From Rheinheimera pleomorphica (GTDB lineage Bacteria > Pseudomonadota > Gammaproteobacteria > Enterobacterales > Alteromonadaceae), in the NCBI RefSeq assembly GCF_011634895.1, contig NZ_SIRR01000007.1, positions 186,001 to 250,000 of the forward strand: DNA of 64,000 bases. The letters run 5' to 3'. Under the pieces are notes generated by a model, which was given only the letters and a program-made list of their open reading frames with translations, ran no database searches and was not told where the DNA came from. Each line of letters starts with the position of its first letter. Positions within the stretch are counted from its first letter, which is position 1. The position numbers and the translations under genes were made by a program. This document shows positions 1 through 6,850 of the stretch, piece after piece.

Positions 1-569
1 TGCCACAGTGCGGGCAACATCCAGTCTGCACCAAACAACAGGCCGACCATCGGCAAAACCAATGGCAGCGTCAGCAGGGCTGCCCCCAGCACCGGCCAGC
101 TTTCAGCCTGGTAAAAGCGCGTTGCGGCTTGGCTGGCACCGTGCTCTGCCGCCTTATGCGCAGTCAACTCACTGAGTTGATAACGGCTGCCAGCCAGCGC
201 CTGCTGCAGCTGGGATAACGATAATGGCTGGCTCAGGCTAAGGTGTAGCTGCTCTGTCGCCAGATTAACGTTAGCGCTGATCACGCCGGGCAGTGTCATC
301 AGGGTTTTTTCGATGCGGCTGGCGCAGGAGGCGCAACTCATGCCGCTGACGGCATACTGCGTTTCGATGCTGTCAAGCTGGTACCCTGCTGCGGTGATGG
401 CTTCGGCCAGGACAGAAGTGGGTGCTGAACCACTGACGGTGGCGGTGTCGCTGGCCAGGTTAACACTGACGTCCGTCACATCATCCAACTGGCGCAAGGC
501 GGTGCGAATACGGCTGGCGCAGGAGGCGCAACTCATACCCTTAATCTGTAACTGCTGGCTGTTTGGCAT
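1..569 (-). CDS. copA: Copper-translocating P-type ATPase, N-terminal part (runs off the left edge)
   Basis: Inner-membrane Cu(I)-exporting P1B-type ATPase; only about the first 189 residues are in the window. The frame starts at ATG 567-569 and stays open to base 1. Two N-terminal heavy-metal-associated (HMA) domains are visible, each with GMSCASC, whose CxxC pair binds Cu(I). They are followed by a linker and the start of the first membrane helix (a hydrophobic run including VLPMVGLLFGADW). The ATPase core (CPC, DKTGT) lies outside the window, so copper rather than silver specificity rests on the HMA motifs and on the CueR-type promoter just upstream. A cox cluster elsewhere in the window needs copper too, but nothing links this gene to it directly. 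Confidence 0.88.
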   Translation of the reverse strand, partial: MPNSQQLQIKGMSCASCASRIRTALRQLDDVTDVSVNLASDTATVSGSAPTSVLAEAITAAGYQLDSIETQYAVSGMSCASCASRIEKTLMTLPGVISANVNLATEQLHLSLSQPLSLSQLQQALAGSRYQLSELTAHKAAEHGASQAATRFYQAESWPVLGAALLTLPLVLPMVGLLFGADWMLPALW

Positions 570-605
570 AACATTCACTCCGGTTACTGCAATAAGCGTA
601 ACACA

Positions 606-636
606 AGGTTAAAGCTTGCCCCTAGGGTAAGGTCAA
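606..636 (-). promoter_or_regulatory. CueR-type (MerR family) copper-responsive promoter of copA
   Basis: On the minus strand a -35 TTGACC (631-636) and a -10-like TAACCT (606-611) are separated by 19 bases. This is the overlong spacer typical of MerR-family activated promoters. The spacer holds the dyad CTTGCCC-CTA-GGGTAAG (plus-strand reading). The arrangement closely resembles the E. coli copA promoter as I know it. It lies 37 bases upstream of the copA start. The CueR gene itself is not in the window. Confidence 0.75.
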
Positions 637-663
637 TACAGCTTGATTAAGCTGAACAGTGCG

Positions 664-1551
664 TTAGCGCTCCAGATGAAAACTTTGCAGCACCCAGTCG
701 ATCAGCAGTTGGATTTCCTGCCGGTTTGGGTCGTCGTCATGGCGCACCAGATAGTAGCGATCGCGGCTTAACAGCTCTTGCTCGAACAGGCGCTGCAGGC
801 TACCACTACTAAACCAGCCGGCGCTGATGGGCAATGGAATTAAGGCCACGCCTAAACCCTGCTGGGCGGCACGGGCGACACTGAACATACTGTCGAGCTG
901 GATAATTTGTTTTGGTGCAAAGTTATGATAGCCAACATGCTCAGCCCACTGGTGCCAGGCGTGGGGCCGGGCCTGATGTAAAATAAGTGGTACCTGCTCC
1001 AGAATACGATAACCTTTACTGTGCCATTTCTGATACTGCTGTGGGTTACAGGCCGGGATATAGCTAATCGGAAATAAGTCATACACTTGCTTTTGCTCCG
1101 GCCTTTTTCCGGACAAAATAATGGATAAATCGGTGTATTTTGGGCTGTCACGGCGTGACTTTACCGTTTCCAGCGTCAGGTTAATATTCGGGTATTGTTC
1201 TGACCAGCCAATCAGGCGTGGCACAAATAACTCGCTGGCAAAGAATTCTGGCATCGAAATACTGACTTCCAGCATGCGCTGGGCCTGGCTGAACTCAGCA
1301 ATGGTAGCCGCCAGTTGTTCCATCTGCGGTGCTATCGCCTGATAAAAGCGTTTGCCCGCTTCGGTTAATACCACCGCCCGGGTTTTGCGTTCAAACAGGG
1401 TTAAGTTCAGGTTTTCTTCCAACTGCTTAATTTGATGGCTAACCGCAGACGGGGTTAAGTACAGCTTTTTGGCCGTTTCTTTAAAACTTAAACACTCGGC
1501 GGCGACGCAAAAACAACGCAGGCCGCGCATCGGTGTGTGCAGTGGTAACAT
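664..1551 (-). CDS. LysR-family transcriptional regulator (GcvA-like)
   Basis: DNA-binding regulator of about 295 residues. The N-terminal winged helix-turn-helix covers residues ~8-65 (LSFKETAKKLYLTPSAVSHQ, then LFERKTR and LTEAG) and is followed by a substrate-binding-like effector domain. The first residues after the chosen start (MLPLHTPMRGLRCF) are typical of GcvA/AmpR-type LysR proteins. The frame is open a further 30 codons upstream and would add a hydrophobic stretch (LVLLLLILVIL) alien to LysR proteins, so the start at 1551 is preferred. A GGA about six bases upstream is a weak Shine-Dalgarno. The target is unknown. The gene stands between the copA promoter and the methionine salvage genes, separated from each, and points the same way as mtnBCD. 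Confidence 0.85.
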   Translation of the reverse strand: MLPLHTPMRGLRCFCVAAECLSFKETAKKLYLTPSAVSHQIKQLEENLNLTLFERKTRAVVLTEAGKRFYQAIAPQMEQLAATIAEFSQAQRMLEVSISMPEFFASELFVPRLIGWSEQYPNINLTLETVKSRRDSPKYTDLSIILSGKRPEQKQVYDLFPISYIPACNPQQYQKWHSKGYRILEQVPLILHQARPHAWHQWAEHVGYHNFAPKQIIQLDSMFSVARAAQQGLGVALIPLPISAGWFSSGSLQRLFEQELLSRDRYYLVRHDDDPNRQEIQLLIDWVLQSFHLER

Positions 1552-1732
1552 AGTTAATCCGCTTGGTTGTGAACGCTGTGCTGCCACAGTATGGCAACGC
1601 AATATGACAAGGATAAGCAAAAGCAGTACCAGCGCAAGCACCGGTACTAATTTATTGATAATTATTTACTTTAGTTTACGCCGCAGGGCTAAATCTGCCT
1701 GCTGCGCACGCTAATGGTGCGGTGTTGTCGCA

Positions 1733-2275
1733 TCAGGGCAGCAGTGGAAAGCGGCTGGCAATATCGCTGCCGGTAAAATTTGCCACCCAGCCATCTGCAT
1801 TATTAAATAAACGAATGGCGGTAAATTCCGGCTCGCTGCCCATATCAAACCAGTGCGTGGTGCCTGCTGGCACGCTGATAAGATCATTTTGCTGGCACAG
1901 TACCTGATACACCCTGCCGGCGATATGCAGACAAAATAGGCCTTGGCCACGGACAAAAAACCGTACTTCGTCTTCACTGTGGGTGTGTTCAGCCAGAAAC
2001 TTTTGCCTAAGCGCCTGCTTATCCGGGTGACTGGCGCTTAATGAGATCACATCCACAGTAATATAGCCGCCTTCGGCTTGCAGTTTGGCGATATCGGCGG
2101 CATAGGCTGCCTGGATCTGCTCAGCGCTGCTGTCAGCGGTAATGGCTGCCGTTGCCTGCCATTGCTCAAAGCGCACGCCGGCACTGTTCAGCTCGCGCTG
2201 GATCAGCTTGCTGTCGCTGCTGTGTAGCAATGGCTGTGCCGGATTGTCGGCGGCAAAGACCGTGAGTTGGCTCAT
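1733..2275 (-). CDS. mtnD: Acireductone dioxygenase
   Basis: Metal-dependent dioxygenase of the methionine salvage pathway. It oxidises the acireductone 1,2-dihydroxy-3-keto-5-methylthiopentene; the Fe form gives the ketoacid 4-methylthio-2-oxobutyrate plus formate. At 180 residues it has the family's usual length. The cupin metal ligands are visible: H97 and H99 in EHTHSEDE, E103, and H141 in TTHWFDMG. The ATG overlaps the mtnC stop by four bases (2272-2275), implying translational coupling. It is the last gene of the leftward mtnB-mtnC-mtnD operon. Confidence 0.95.
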   Translation of the reverse strand: MSQLTVFAADNPAQPLLHSSDSKLIQRELNSAGVRFEQWQATAAITADSSAEQIQAAYAADIAKLQAEGGYITVDVISLSASHPDKQALRQKFLAEHTHSEDEVRFFVRGQGLFCLHIAGRVYQVLCQQNDLISVPAGTTHWFDMGSEPEFTAIRLFNNADGWVANFTGSDIASRFPLLP

Positions 2276-2955
2276 TTAATGTGCTCCTCAATTTCGCTAA
2301 AGCTCGGCGCCAGGGTGTGACTGCCGCCAGTCTGGCCTTCGCGGATCAGTTGTATGGTGTCAATACCCAGCGGCTGTGCGGCGTCCAACTCGGCCACCAC
2401 ATCTGATAAAAACAGCACTTGCTTCGGCGGTAGCTGCAGTTGCTGCAAGATGGCGGCATAAGAGGAGATGTCGCGCTTGGCACCTATGCGGGTGTCAAAG
2501 TAGCCGCTAAATAGCGGCGTCATATCGCCAAAGTCACTGTATTTAAATAATAATTGCTGGGCCTGTACTGAGCCGGAGCTGTAGACATACAGTTTAATGC
2601 CTTGCTGCTGCCAGCGGGTTAACGCGGCATACGCGTCGGCATAAACATGGCCGCGAAAAGCACCACTTTCGTAGCCCTGTTGCCATACCATACCCTGCAG
2701 CGCCTTTAACGGGGTAATTTTCTGATCTTTGGCTATCCACTCAAGCAGCTGAGCGATGATGGCATCGACAGTGGCAGCGGGTTGTTGCATAAGACTGCGG
2801 CACGCTGTCAGTTGCTCAGCAACAGCAGATTGCGCCGCATTCGCCCGGATAAAGGCCGGTAACTCAGCTGTAGCATAGGGAAACAATACCTCGGTGACAA
2901 AGCTGATGCGGCTGGTGGTGCCTTCAATGTCGGTGATAATGGCGGAGTACTTCAC
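2272..2955 (-). CDS. mtnC: Enolase-phosphatase E1 (acireductone synthase)
   Basis: Bifunctional HAD-superfamily enzyme of methionine salvage. It enolises 2,3-diketo-5-methylthiopentyl-1-phosphate and removes the phosphate, giving the substrate for MtnD. HAD motif I appears near the N terminus (ITDIEGTTS, D9 and E11), the motif II Ser/Thr region at VYSSGSV, and motif III/IV in LFLSDVVAELDAA. The 227-residue length is normal. The start lies three bases after the mtnB stop and the 3' end overlaps mtnD by four bases, so the three genes form a tight operon. Confidence 0.95.
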   Translation of the reverse strand: MKYSAIITDIEGTTSRISFVTEVLFPYATAELPAFIRANAAQSAVAEQLTACRSLMQQPAATVDAIIAQLLEWIAKDQKITPLKALQGMVWQQGYESGAFRGHVYADAYAALTRWQQQGIKLYVYSSGSVQAQQLLFKYSDFGDMTPLFSGYFDTRIGAKRDISSYAAILQQLQLPPKQVLFLSDVVAELDAAQPLGIDTIQLIREGQTGGSHTLAPSFSEIEEHIK

Positions 2956-2958
2956 GGC

Positions 2959-3591
2959 TTACCTTGCTAGTTTTAATCTCTCAAGCTCGCAGTTTATAAG
3001 AAATTCCCAGCCTTCTAAATGCCTTTTTGCCTCGTCCAGGCTGCGGCCCCAAACATAAAGGCCATGGCCGCGTACCAGCAGGCCCCAGTTTAACGGCTGC
3101 TGTTGCCAGCGCTGGCTCACCCGGGCGGCCAGTGCCGGTATATCCTGCGTATTATCAAATAGCGCCAGCTCGCAGGGCGTATCGTGGCTGCTGTGGCCAC
3201 TGATGGCTTTTTGCATCTCATAACCGCTGAACAGATAGCTGTCGTCAGTGATCAAGCGGGAGAACACCGTGGCCTGCACTGAGTGGGTATGTAATACGGC
3301 CTTGATGTTTGGATCCAACTGATACAGCCGGGCGTGCAAAGCCGTTTCTGCCGACGGCTTGCCCGGGCAGCTAAGCTCACCCTGTTGCCAGCTGACCGGC
3401 AACAGATCCTGCGGGCTCAGCTCGCCCTTATCTTTGCCGGACGCCGTTACCAGGGCACTGTGCTCTGAGCTTCGGATAGAAAAATTACCGCCGGTAGCGG
3501 GCACCCAATGCCGGCTGGCGATCCAGCGGCCCAGCGCACATAAGGCGATGGCATTGGGATTAAGCTGATGCAATTGGGCGGTATTGTTCAT
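2959..3591 (-). CDS. mtnB: Methylthioribulose-1-phosphate dehydratase
   Basis: Zinc enzyme of the class II aldolase/adducin fold that dehydrates 5-methylthioribulose-1-phosphate in methionine salvage. Zinc-binding histidines are visible in VLHTHSVQATVFSR (mid-protein) and GHGLYVWG near the C terminus. An upstream conserved segment, ATGGNFSIR, fits the family. At 210 residues the length is normal. It is the first gene of mtnB-mtnC-mtnD, reading away from the tandem MetJ-like boxes at 3613-3644. The upstream pathway steps (mtnN/mtnP, mtnK, mtnA) are not in this window. Confidence 0.94.
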   Translation of the reverse strand: MNNTAQLHQLNPNAIALCALGRWIASRHWVPATGGNFSIRSSEHSALVTASGKDKGELSPQDLLPVSWQQGELSCPGKPSAETALHARLYQLDPNIKAVLHTHSVQATVFSRLITDDSYLFSGYEMQKAISGHSSHDTPCELALFDNTQDIPALAARVSQRWQQQPLNWGLLVRGHGLYVWGRSLDEAKRHLEGWEFLINCELERLKLAR

Positions 3592-3612
3592 AATTAAGTT
3601 AACCTGGTTGCT

Positions 3613-3644
3613 ATACGTTCAAACGTTTAGATGTCTATACATAA
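3613..3644. promoter_or_regulatory. Tandem MetJ-box operator between mtnBCD and the aminotransferase gene
   Basis: Four adjacent 8-base units fit the MetJ half-site AGACGTCT to differing degrees: ATACGTTC (3613-3620, 5/8), AAACGTTT (3621-3628, 6/8), AGATGTCT (3629-3636, 7/8) and ATACATAA (3637-3644, 4/8). MetJ binds two or more tandem boxes cooperatively with S-adenosylmethionine. The site lies in the short divergent region between mtnB (start 3591) and the rightward aminotransferase gene, so one operator could repress both operons when SAM is plentiful. MetJ itself is not in the window. Confidence 0.72.
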
Positions 3645-3696
3645 AACGGGCTAAATGATAGCATTCAAGCCGGTTTTCGCAACTTTTTATTGCCTT

Positions 3697-4842
3697 ATGT
3701 CATTTACAAGCAAACTACCGGCGGTTGGCACGACGATTTTCAGCCAGATGTCACAACTGGCTGCCCAGCAGCAAGCCATTAATTTATCGCAAGGTTTTCC
3801 GGATTTTGCCGCCAGCGACGTGCTAATTAGCAAGCTGGCGCACTATGCCAGCCAGGGCTTTAACCAATACGCGCCGATGCCGGGTATTTTGCCATTGCGC
3901 GAGCAAATCGCGGCGCTGCTGCAGCACTGCTATGGCCGCAGCGTTTGTCCACAGCAGGAAGTAACGGTGACCAGTGGCGCCACTGAGGCGTTGCTGGTGG
4001 CGATAAGCGCCGTAGTCAATGCCGGTGATGAGGTGATTATCTTTGACCCTGCCTATGACAGCTATGCCCCGGCCATTGCTTTAAACGGCGGCAAAGCCGT
4101 GCATATCGCACTTACAGCGCCGGATTACCGGGTAGACTGGCAGCAGGTGGCGCAGGCGATAACGGCACGCACTAAGCTGATTATTGTCAACAGCCCGCAT
4201 AATCCAAGCGGTATGGTGTTCAGCCAGCAAGACTGGCAGGCATTGCAGAGCCTGGTGGTTAAATATCATTTGTACTGTATTAGCGACGAAGTGTACGAGC
4301 ATATGGTATTTGATGGTGCCGCTAAGCTCAGTGCCAACCGTTTTGCTGAGTTGGCACAGCGCAGCTTTATTGTGTCATCCTTTGGTAAAACCTTTCATGT
4401 TACCGGCTGGAAGCTGGGCTATTGTGTAGCGCCAGCGGCGCTTAGCGATGAATTTCGTAAAATTCATCAGTACGTAACCTTTTCCAGCTTTACCCCGGCA
4501 CAATATGCGCTAGCTGATATGCTGGCACAGCATAGCGAACAGGTGCATCGGCTTGCCGCTTTTTATCAGCAAAAGCGCGATAGCTTTTCCACGCTGCTGG
4601 CCAATAGCCGCTTTCGCTTATTGCCCTGTCAGGGCACGTATTTTCAGCTGGCTGATTACAGTGCTATCAGTGACTTGGACGATGTGGCCTTTTGCCGCTG
4701 GCTCACCATTGAGCATAAAGTGGCGGCGATTCCGCTGTCGGTGTTTTACCAAACAGCGCCGGACAGCCGTATTATCCGCTTTTGTTTTGCCAAACAGCCC
4801 GCCACACTTAACGCTGCAGCGGAGGTGTTATGTCAGCTGTAA
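3697..4842 (+). CDS. Methionine aminotransferase (YbdL/MtnE-type, PLP-dependent)
   Basis: Fold-type I aminotransferase very similar to E. coli YbdL. It is expected to transaminate 4-methylthio-2-oxobutyrate to methionine, the last step of salvage, probably using glutamine or another amino acid as donor. Landmarks are INLSQGFPDF near the N terminus, the PHNPSG substrate loop, SDEVYEH, and the PLP lysine in SSFGKTFHVTGWK. The frame is open from ATG 3655, but I prefer ATG 3697 (MSFTSKLPAVGTTIFSQM). It matches the YbdL N terminus, and the earlier ATG sits only ten bases from the MetJ boxes. Neither start has a strong Shine-Dalgarno. The downstream omega-amidase gene overlaps it by 13 bases, supporting a glutamine-transaminase role. 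Confidence 0.88.
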   Translation: MSFTSKLPAVGTTIFSQMSQLAAQQQAINLSQGFPDFAASDVLISKLAHYASQGFNQYAPMPGILPLREQIAALLQHCYGRSVCPQQEVTVTSGATEALLVAISAVVNAGDEVIIFDPAYDSYAPAIALNGGKAVHIALTAPDYRVDWQQVAQAITARTKLIIVNSPHNPSGMVFSQQDWQALQSLVVKYHLYCISDEVYEHMVFDGAAKLSANRFAELAQRSFIVSSFGKTFHVTGWKLGYCVAPAALSDEFRKIHQYVTFSSFTPAQYALADMLAQHSEQVHRLAAFYQQKRDSFSTLLANSRFRLLPCQGTYFQLADYSAISDLDDVAFCRWLTIEHKVAAIPLSVFYQTAPDSRIIRFCFAKQPATLNAAAEVLCQL

Positions 4843-5606
4843 CCGAACTTAAGGTGGCGCTGCTGCAAACGGCACTGGTATGGCAGGATGCACCGGCTAA
4901 CCGCCAGCAACTGGCGGAGCAACTGCAAGCTATCAGTGCTGATGTAATCGTATTGCCGGAGATGTTTAGCAGCGGTTTTTCAATGCAAAGTGAGCAAATT
5001 GCCGAGCCGGAAGCTGACACCTTAAACTGGTTGCAGCGGCAGGCGAAGCAGCTTAATGCGGCACTCTGCGGCTCGGTTGCCACCCGTATTGCTAGCGGCT
5101 GCGTTAACCGTTGTTATTTTGTTACGCCAGAGGGTAAGGTCAGCTACTACGACAAAAAACATTTGTTCCGTATGGCCGGCGAGCATCAGGCGTATAGTGC
5201 AGGCAACCAGCGGGTGGTGGTGCAGTATCGCGGCTGGCGCATTTTGCTGCAGGTATGCTACGACCTGCGCTTCCCGGTATTTAGCCGCAGCCGTAATGAC
5301 TACGATATTGCGCTGTACGTAGCCAACTGGCCGGCGGCGCGTAGCCACGCCTGGCGTACCTTATTGCAGGCGCGGGCCATAGAAAACCAGGCTTATATAC
5401 TGGGTTGTAACCGGGTAGGCAGCGATGGCAATGGCGTGGCATATCGCGGCGATAGCTTAATTGTCGATTATCTTGGCCAGCCCTTGGCAGATCTGGCACC
5501 TAATCAAGCTGGTGTGTTAACCGACACGCTGGATTTAACCGCGCTGAGGCAGTACCGGCAGCAATTTCCGGCTTATCTGGATGCTGATGAGTTTTCTTTG
5601 CTATAG
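4830..5606 (+). CDS. Omega-amidase (YafV/Nit2 family, carbon-nitrogen hydrolase)
   Basis: Cytoplasmic nitrilase-superfamily amidase expected to hydrolyse 2-oxoglutaramate to 2-oxoglutarate and ammonia. 2-oxoglutaramate is the product of glutamine-dependent transamination, so removing it pulls the aminotransferase reaction towards methionine. The Glu-Lys-Cys triad is visible: E44 in VLPEMF, K110 in YDKKHLF and C143 in QVCYDLRFP. At 258 residues it is close to E. coli YafV. The start lies inside the aminotransferase gene (13-base overlap), indicating a two-gene operon. The GGA-hairpin element lies just downstream. Confidence 0.9.
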   Translation: MSAVTELKVALLQTALVWQDAPANRQQLAEQLQAISADVIVLPEMFSSGFSMQSEQIAEPEADTLNWLQRQAKQLNAALCGSVATRIASGCVNRCYFVTPEGKVSYYDKKHLFRMAGEHQAYSAGNQRVVVQYRGWRILLQVCYDLRFPVFSRSRNDYDIALYVANWPAARSHAWRTLLQARAIENQAYILGCNRVGSDGNGVAYRGDSLIVDYLGQPLADLAPNQAGVLTDTLDLTALRQYRQQFPAYLDADEFSLL

Positions 5607-5616
5607 CACATAGCAT

Positions 5617-5786
5617 GATACAGTTTGCTCTAAATCAACCGTTGGAGGCCATGGATGGCCGACAAATTCGTAAGGAACGAATTTGAACAGCTTTGCTGGC
5701 CCCGCAAGGGGAAAACTTCAAGGATGAAGTTTGTAGATCGAGCCTCAGGGATGATTTATGGCGTGTTGATGTGAGCGAACTGTATC
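5617..5786 (+). repeat. Structured intergenic element: outer inverted repeat enclosing GGA-loop hairpins
   Basis: The ends form an imperfect inverted repeat: GATACAGTTTGCTC (5617-5630) against GAGCGAACTGTATC (5773-5786), one mismatch. Inside are further pairings: TAAATCA (5631-5637) with TGATTTA (5753-5759), and GAGGC (5645-5649) with GCCTC (5742-5746). Enclosed hairpins are GGCCAT-GG-ATGGCC (5647-5660), CAAATTCGT-AAGGA-ACGAATTTG (5663-5685), CCCC-GCAA-GGGG (5700-5711) and AAACTTCA-AGGA-TGAAGTTT (5713-5732). Read on the plus strand, GGA occurs in or at several loops. It fills the gap between two convergent genes and covers the last two bases of the ygjP stop codon. It may be a dispersed palindromic repeat, a MITE-like sequence or a structured 3' UTR. 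No second copy was seen in the window. Confidence 0.6.
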
Positions 5787-6324
5787 AGGTCGATACCTCG
5801 GTTTTACTCAGATCCCGCCACAACAACCAAAGCCGGGTATCCAGCTCCAGCTGATGATATTGCGGCTCCATATGCTGACATAGCTGGTAAAAGGCTTTGT
5901 TGTGCTCTTTCTGTTTAAAGTGCGCCAGTTCATGCACCACTATCATGCGTAAAAACTCGGCCGGTGCCTGTTTAAACAGTGCCGCTATGCTGATGCTGTT
6001 ATGGGCTTTGAGTTTGCTGCCTTGCACGCGCGAGGCAAAGGTGTGCATACCCAGTGCCTGCTTAATGATATTCAGCTTGCTGTCAAAGCGTACCTGGCTT
6101 AGCGGTGGGCTATTGCGCATATAGGCATTTTTCAGCTCATTCACATAGCTGTACAGTGCTTTATCACTTTGCACCTGGTGCGGCTGTGGGTATTTAGCGT
6201 CAAGGTACTGCGCCAGCTTGCCGCTGCTGAGCAATTCAGCGGCCTGCTGCTGGATGTTTTGCGGGTAGCCCGCCAGATAGTTAATTGTTTGCAAATTGTT
6301 TTCCCAAACTGAAACCGGCGCCAT
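5785..6324 (-). CDS. ygjP: YgjP-family zinc metalloprotein (DUF45/WLM-like)
   Basis: 179-residue protein of the YgjP/DUF45 family with the gluzincin-type signature VVHELAHFKQKEHNKAFY (HExxH plus a third His) and the conserved tail QLCQHMEPQYHQLELDTRLW. E. coli YgjP is very similar through this block. The biological role is poorly defined; the family has been linked to nucleotide (UTP) pyrophosphatase activity despite the peptidase-like fold. No signal peptide, so probably cytoplasmic. It is convergent with the omega-amidase gene, and its stop codon abuts the structured element. Confidence 0.85.
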   Translation of the reverse strand: MAPVSVWENNLQTINYLAGYPQNIQQQAAELLSSGKLAQYLDAKYPQPHQVQSDKALYSYVNELKNAYMRNSPPLSQVRFDSKLNIIKQALGMHTFASRVQGSKLKAHNSISIAALFKQAPAEFLRMIVVHELAHFKQKEHNKAFYQLCQHMEPQYHQLELDTRLWLLWRDLSKTEVST

Positions 6325-6421
6325 TATACGCCGAGTTAGTCGCTACGTCAGCCGCGACAGGCTTGACGTTGCCGCTTTTCGCAGTAACACTGTATGCCCA
6401 TTACTAACATGAGTTTAACCA

Positions 6422-6847
6422 GTGAGCGAGATTAACTGGGCGGCGCTACAAAGCGCAGCACAACAGGCCGCGGCGCAGGCTTATGCGCCTTACAGCAAAT
6501 TTCCGGTAGGTGTAGCGGTACTAGCCGACAGTGGCAAGATTTACAGCGGTTGCAATGTCGAAAACGCCTCATACGGTGGCACAGTCTGCGCCGAGCGTAA
6601 TGCGATAGCCGCTGCCGTGGTGGCTGGCGAGCGACAATTCACTGCGCTGCTGGTGTATACCCCGCAAGCTATGTTAACGCCGCCGTGCGGTATTTGCCGC
6701 CAGGTAATTGCCGAGTTTTTTAACCCGGACGCGCCGGTAGCCAGCTGCAACCATTTACAGCAACAACAACAGTGGACGCTGGGCGAGTTATTGCCAGCGG
6801 CTTTTACCCCTACTTATTTAGCCAACAGCACTAAAGTTGGAGCCTGA
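6422..6847 (+). CDS. cdd: Cytidine deaminase (short homotetrameric type)
   Basis: Zn-dependent hydrolytic deaminase converting (deoxy)cytidine to (deoxy)uridine in pyrimidine salvage. At 141 residues it is the short B. subtilis-like type, not the ~290-residue E. coli type. Active-site motifs are NVENASYGGTVCAERNAI (zinc Cys and catalytic Glu) and PPCGICRQ (two zinc Cys). It starts with GTG at 6422; the nearby ATG at 6409 is out of frame and stops at once. Only three bases separate its stop from deoA, so cdd-deoA is a nucleoside-catabolism operon. Confidence 0.94.
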   Translation: MSEINWAALQSAAQQAAAQAYAPYSKFPVGVAVLADSGKIYSGCNVENASYGGTVCAERNAIAAAVVAGERQFTALLVYTPQAMLTPPCGICRQVIAEFFNPDAPVASCNHLQQQQQWTLGELLPAAFTPTYLANSTKVGA

Positions 6848-6850
6848 TAG

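Noticed and set aside
313-612. Rightward 99-codon frame over the copA start
   Set aside because: Antisense to the two HMA domains with GMSCASC; the repeated RLAQEAQL in it is merely the reverse of the CxxC repeats.
1552-1641. Upstream extension of the LysR gene giving an N-terminal hydrophobic helix
   Set aside because: A membrane helix before the HTH would be abnormal for LysR; the extension has no clear ribosome-binding site.
6363-6390. TTGACG followed by a poor -10 upstream of cdd as a promoter
   Set aside because: The -10 match is only about three of six bases; not enough to list as a feature.
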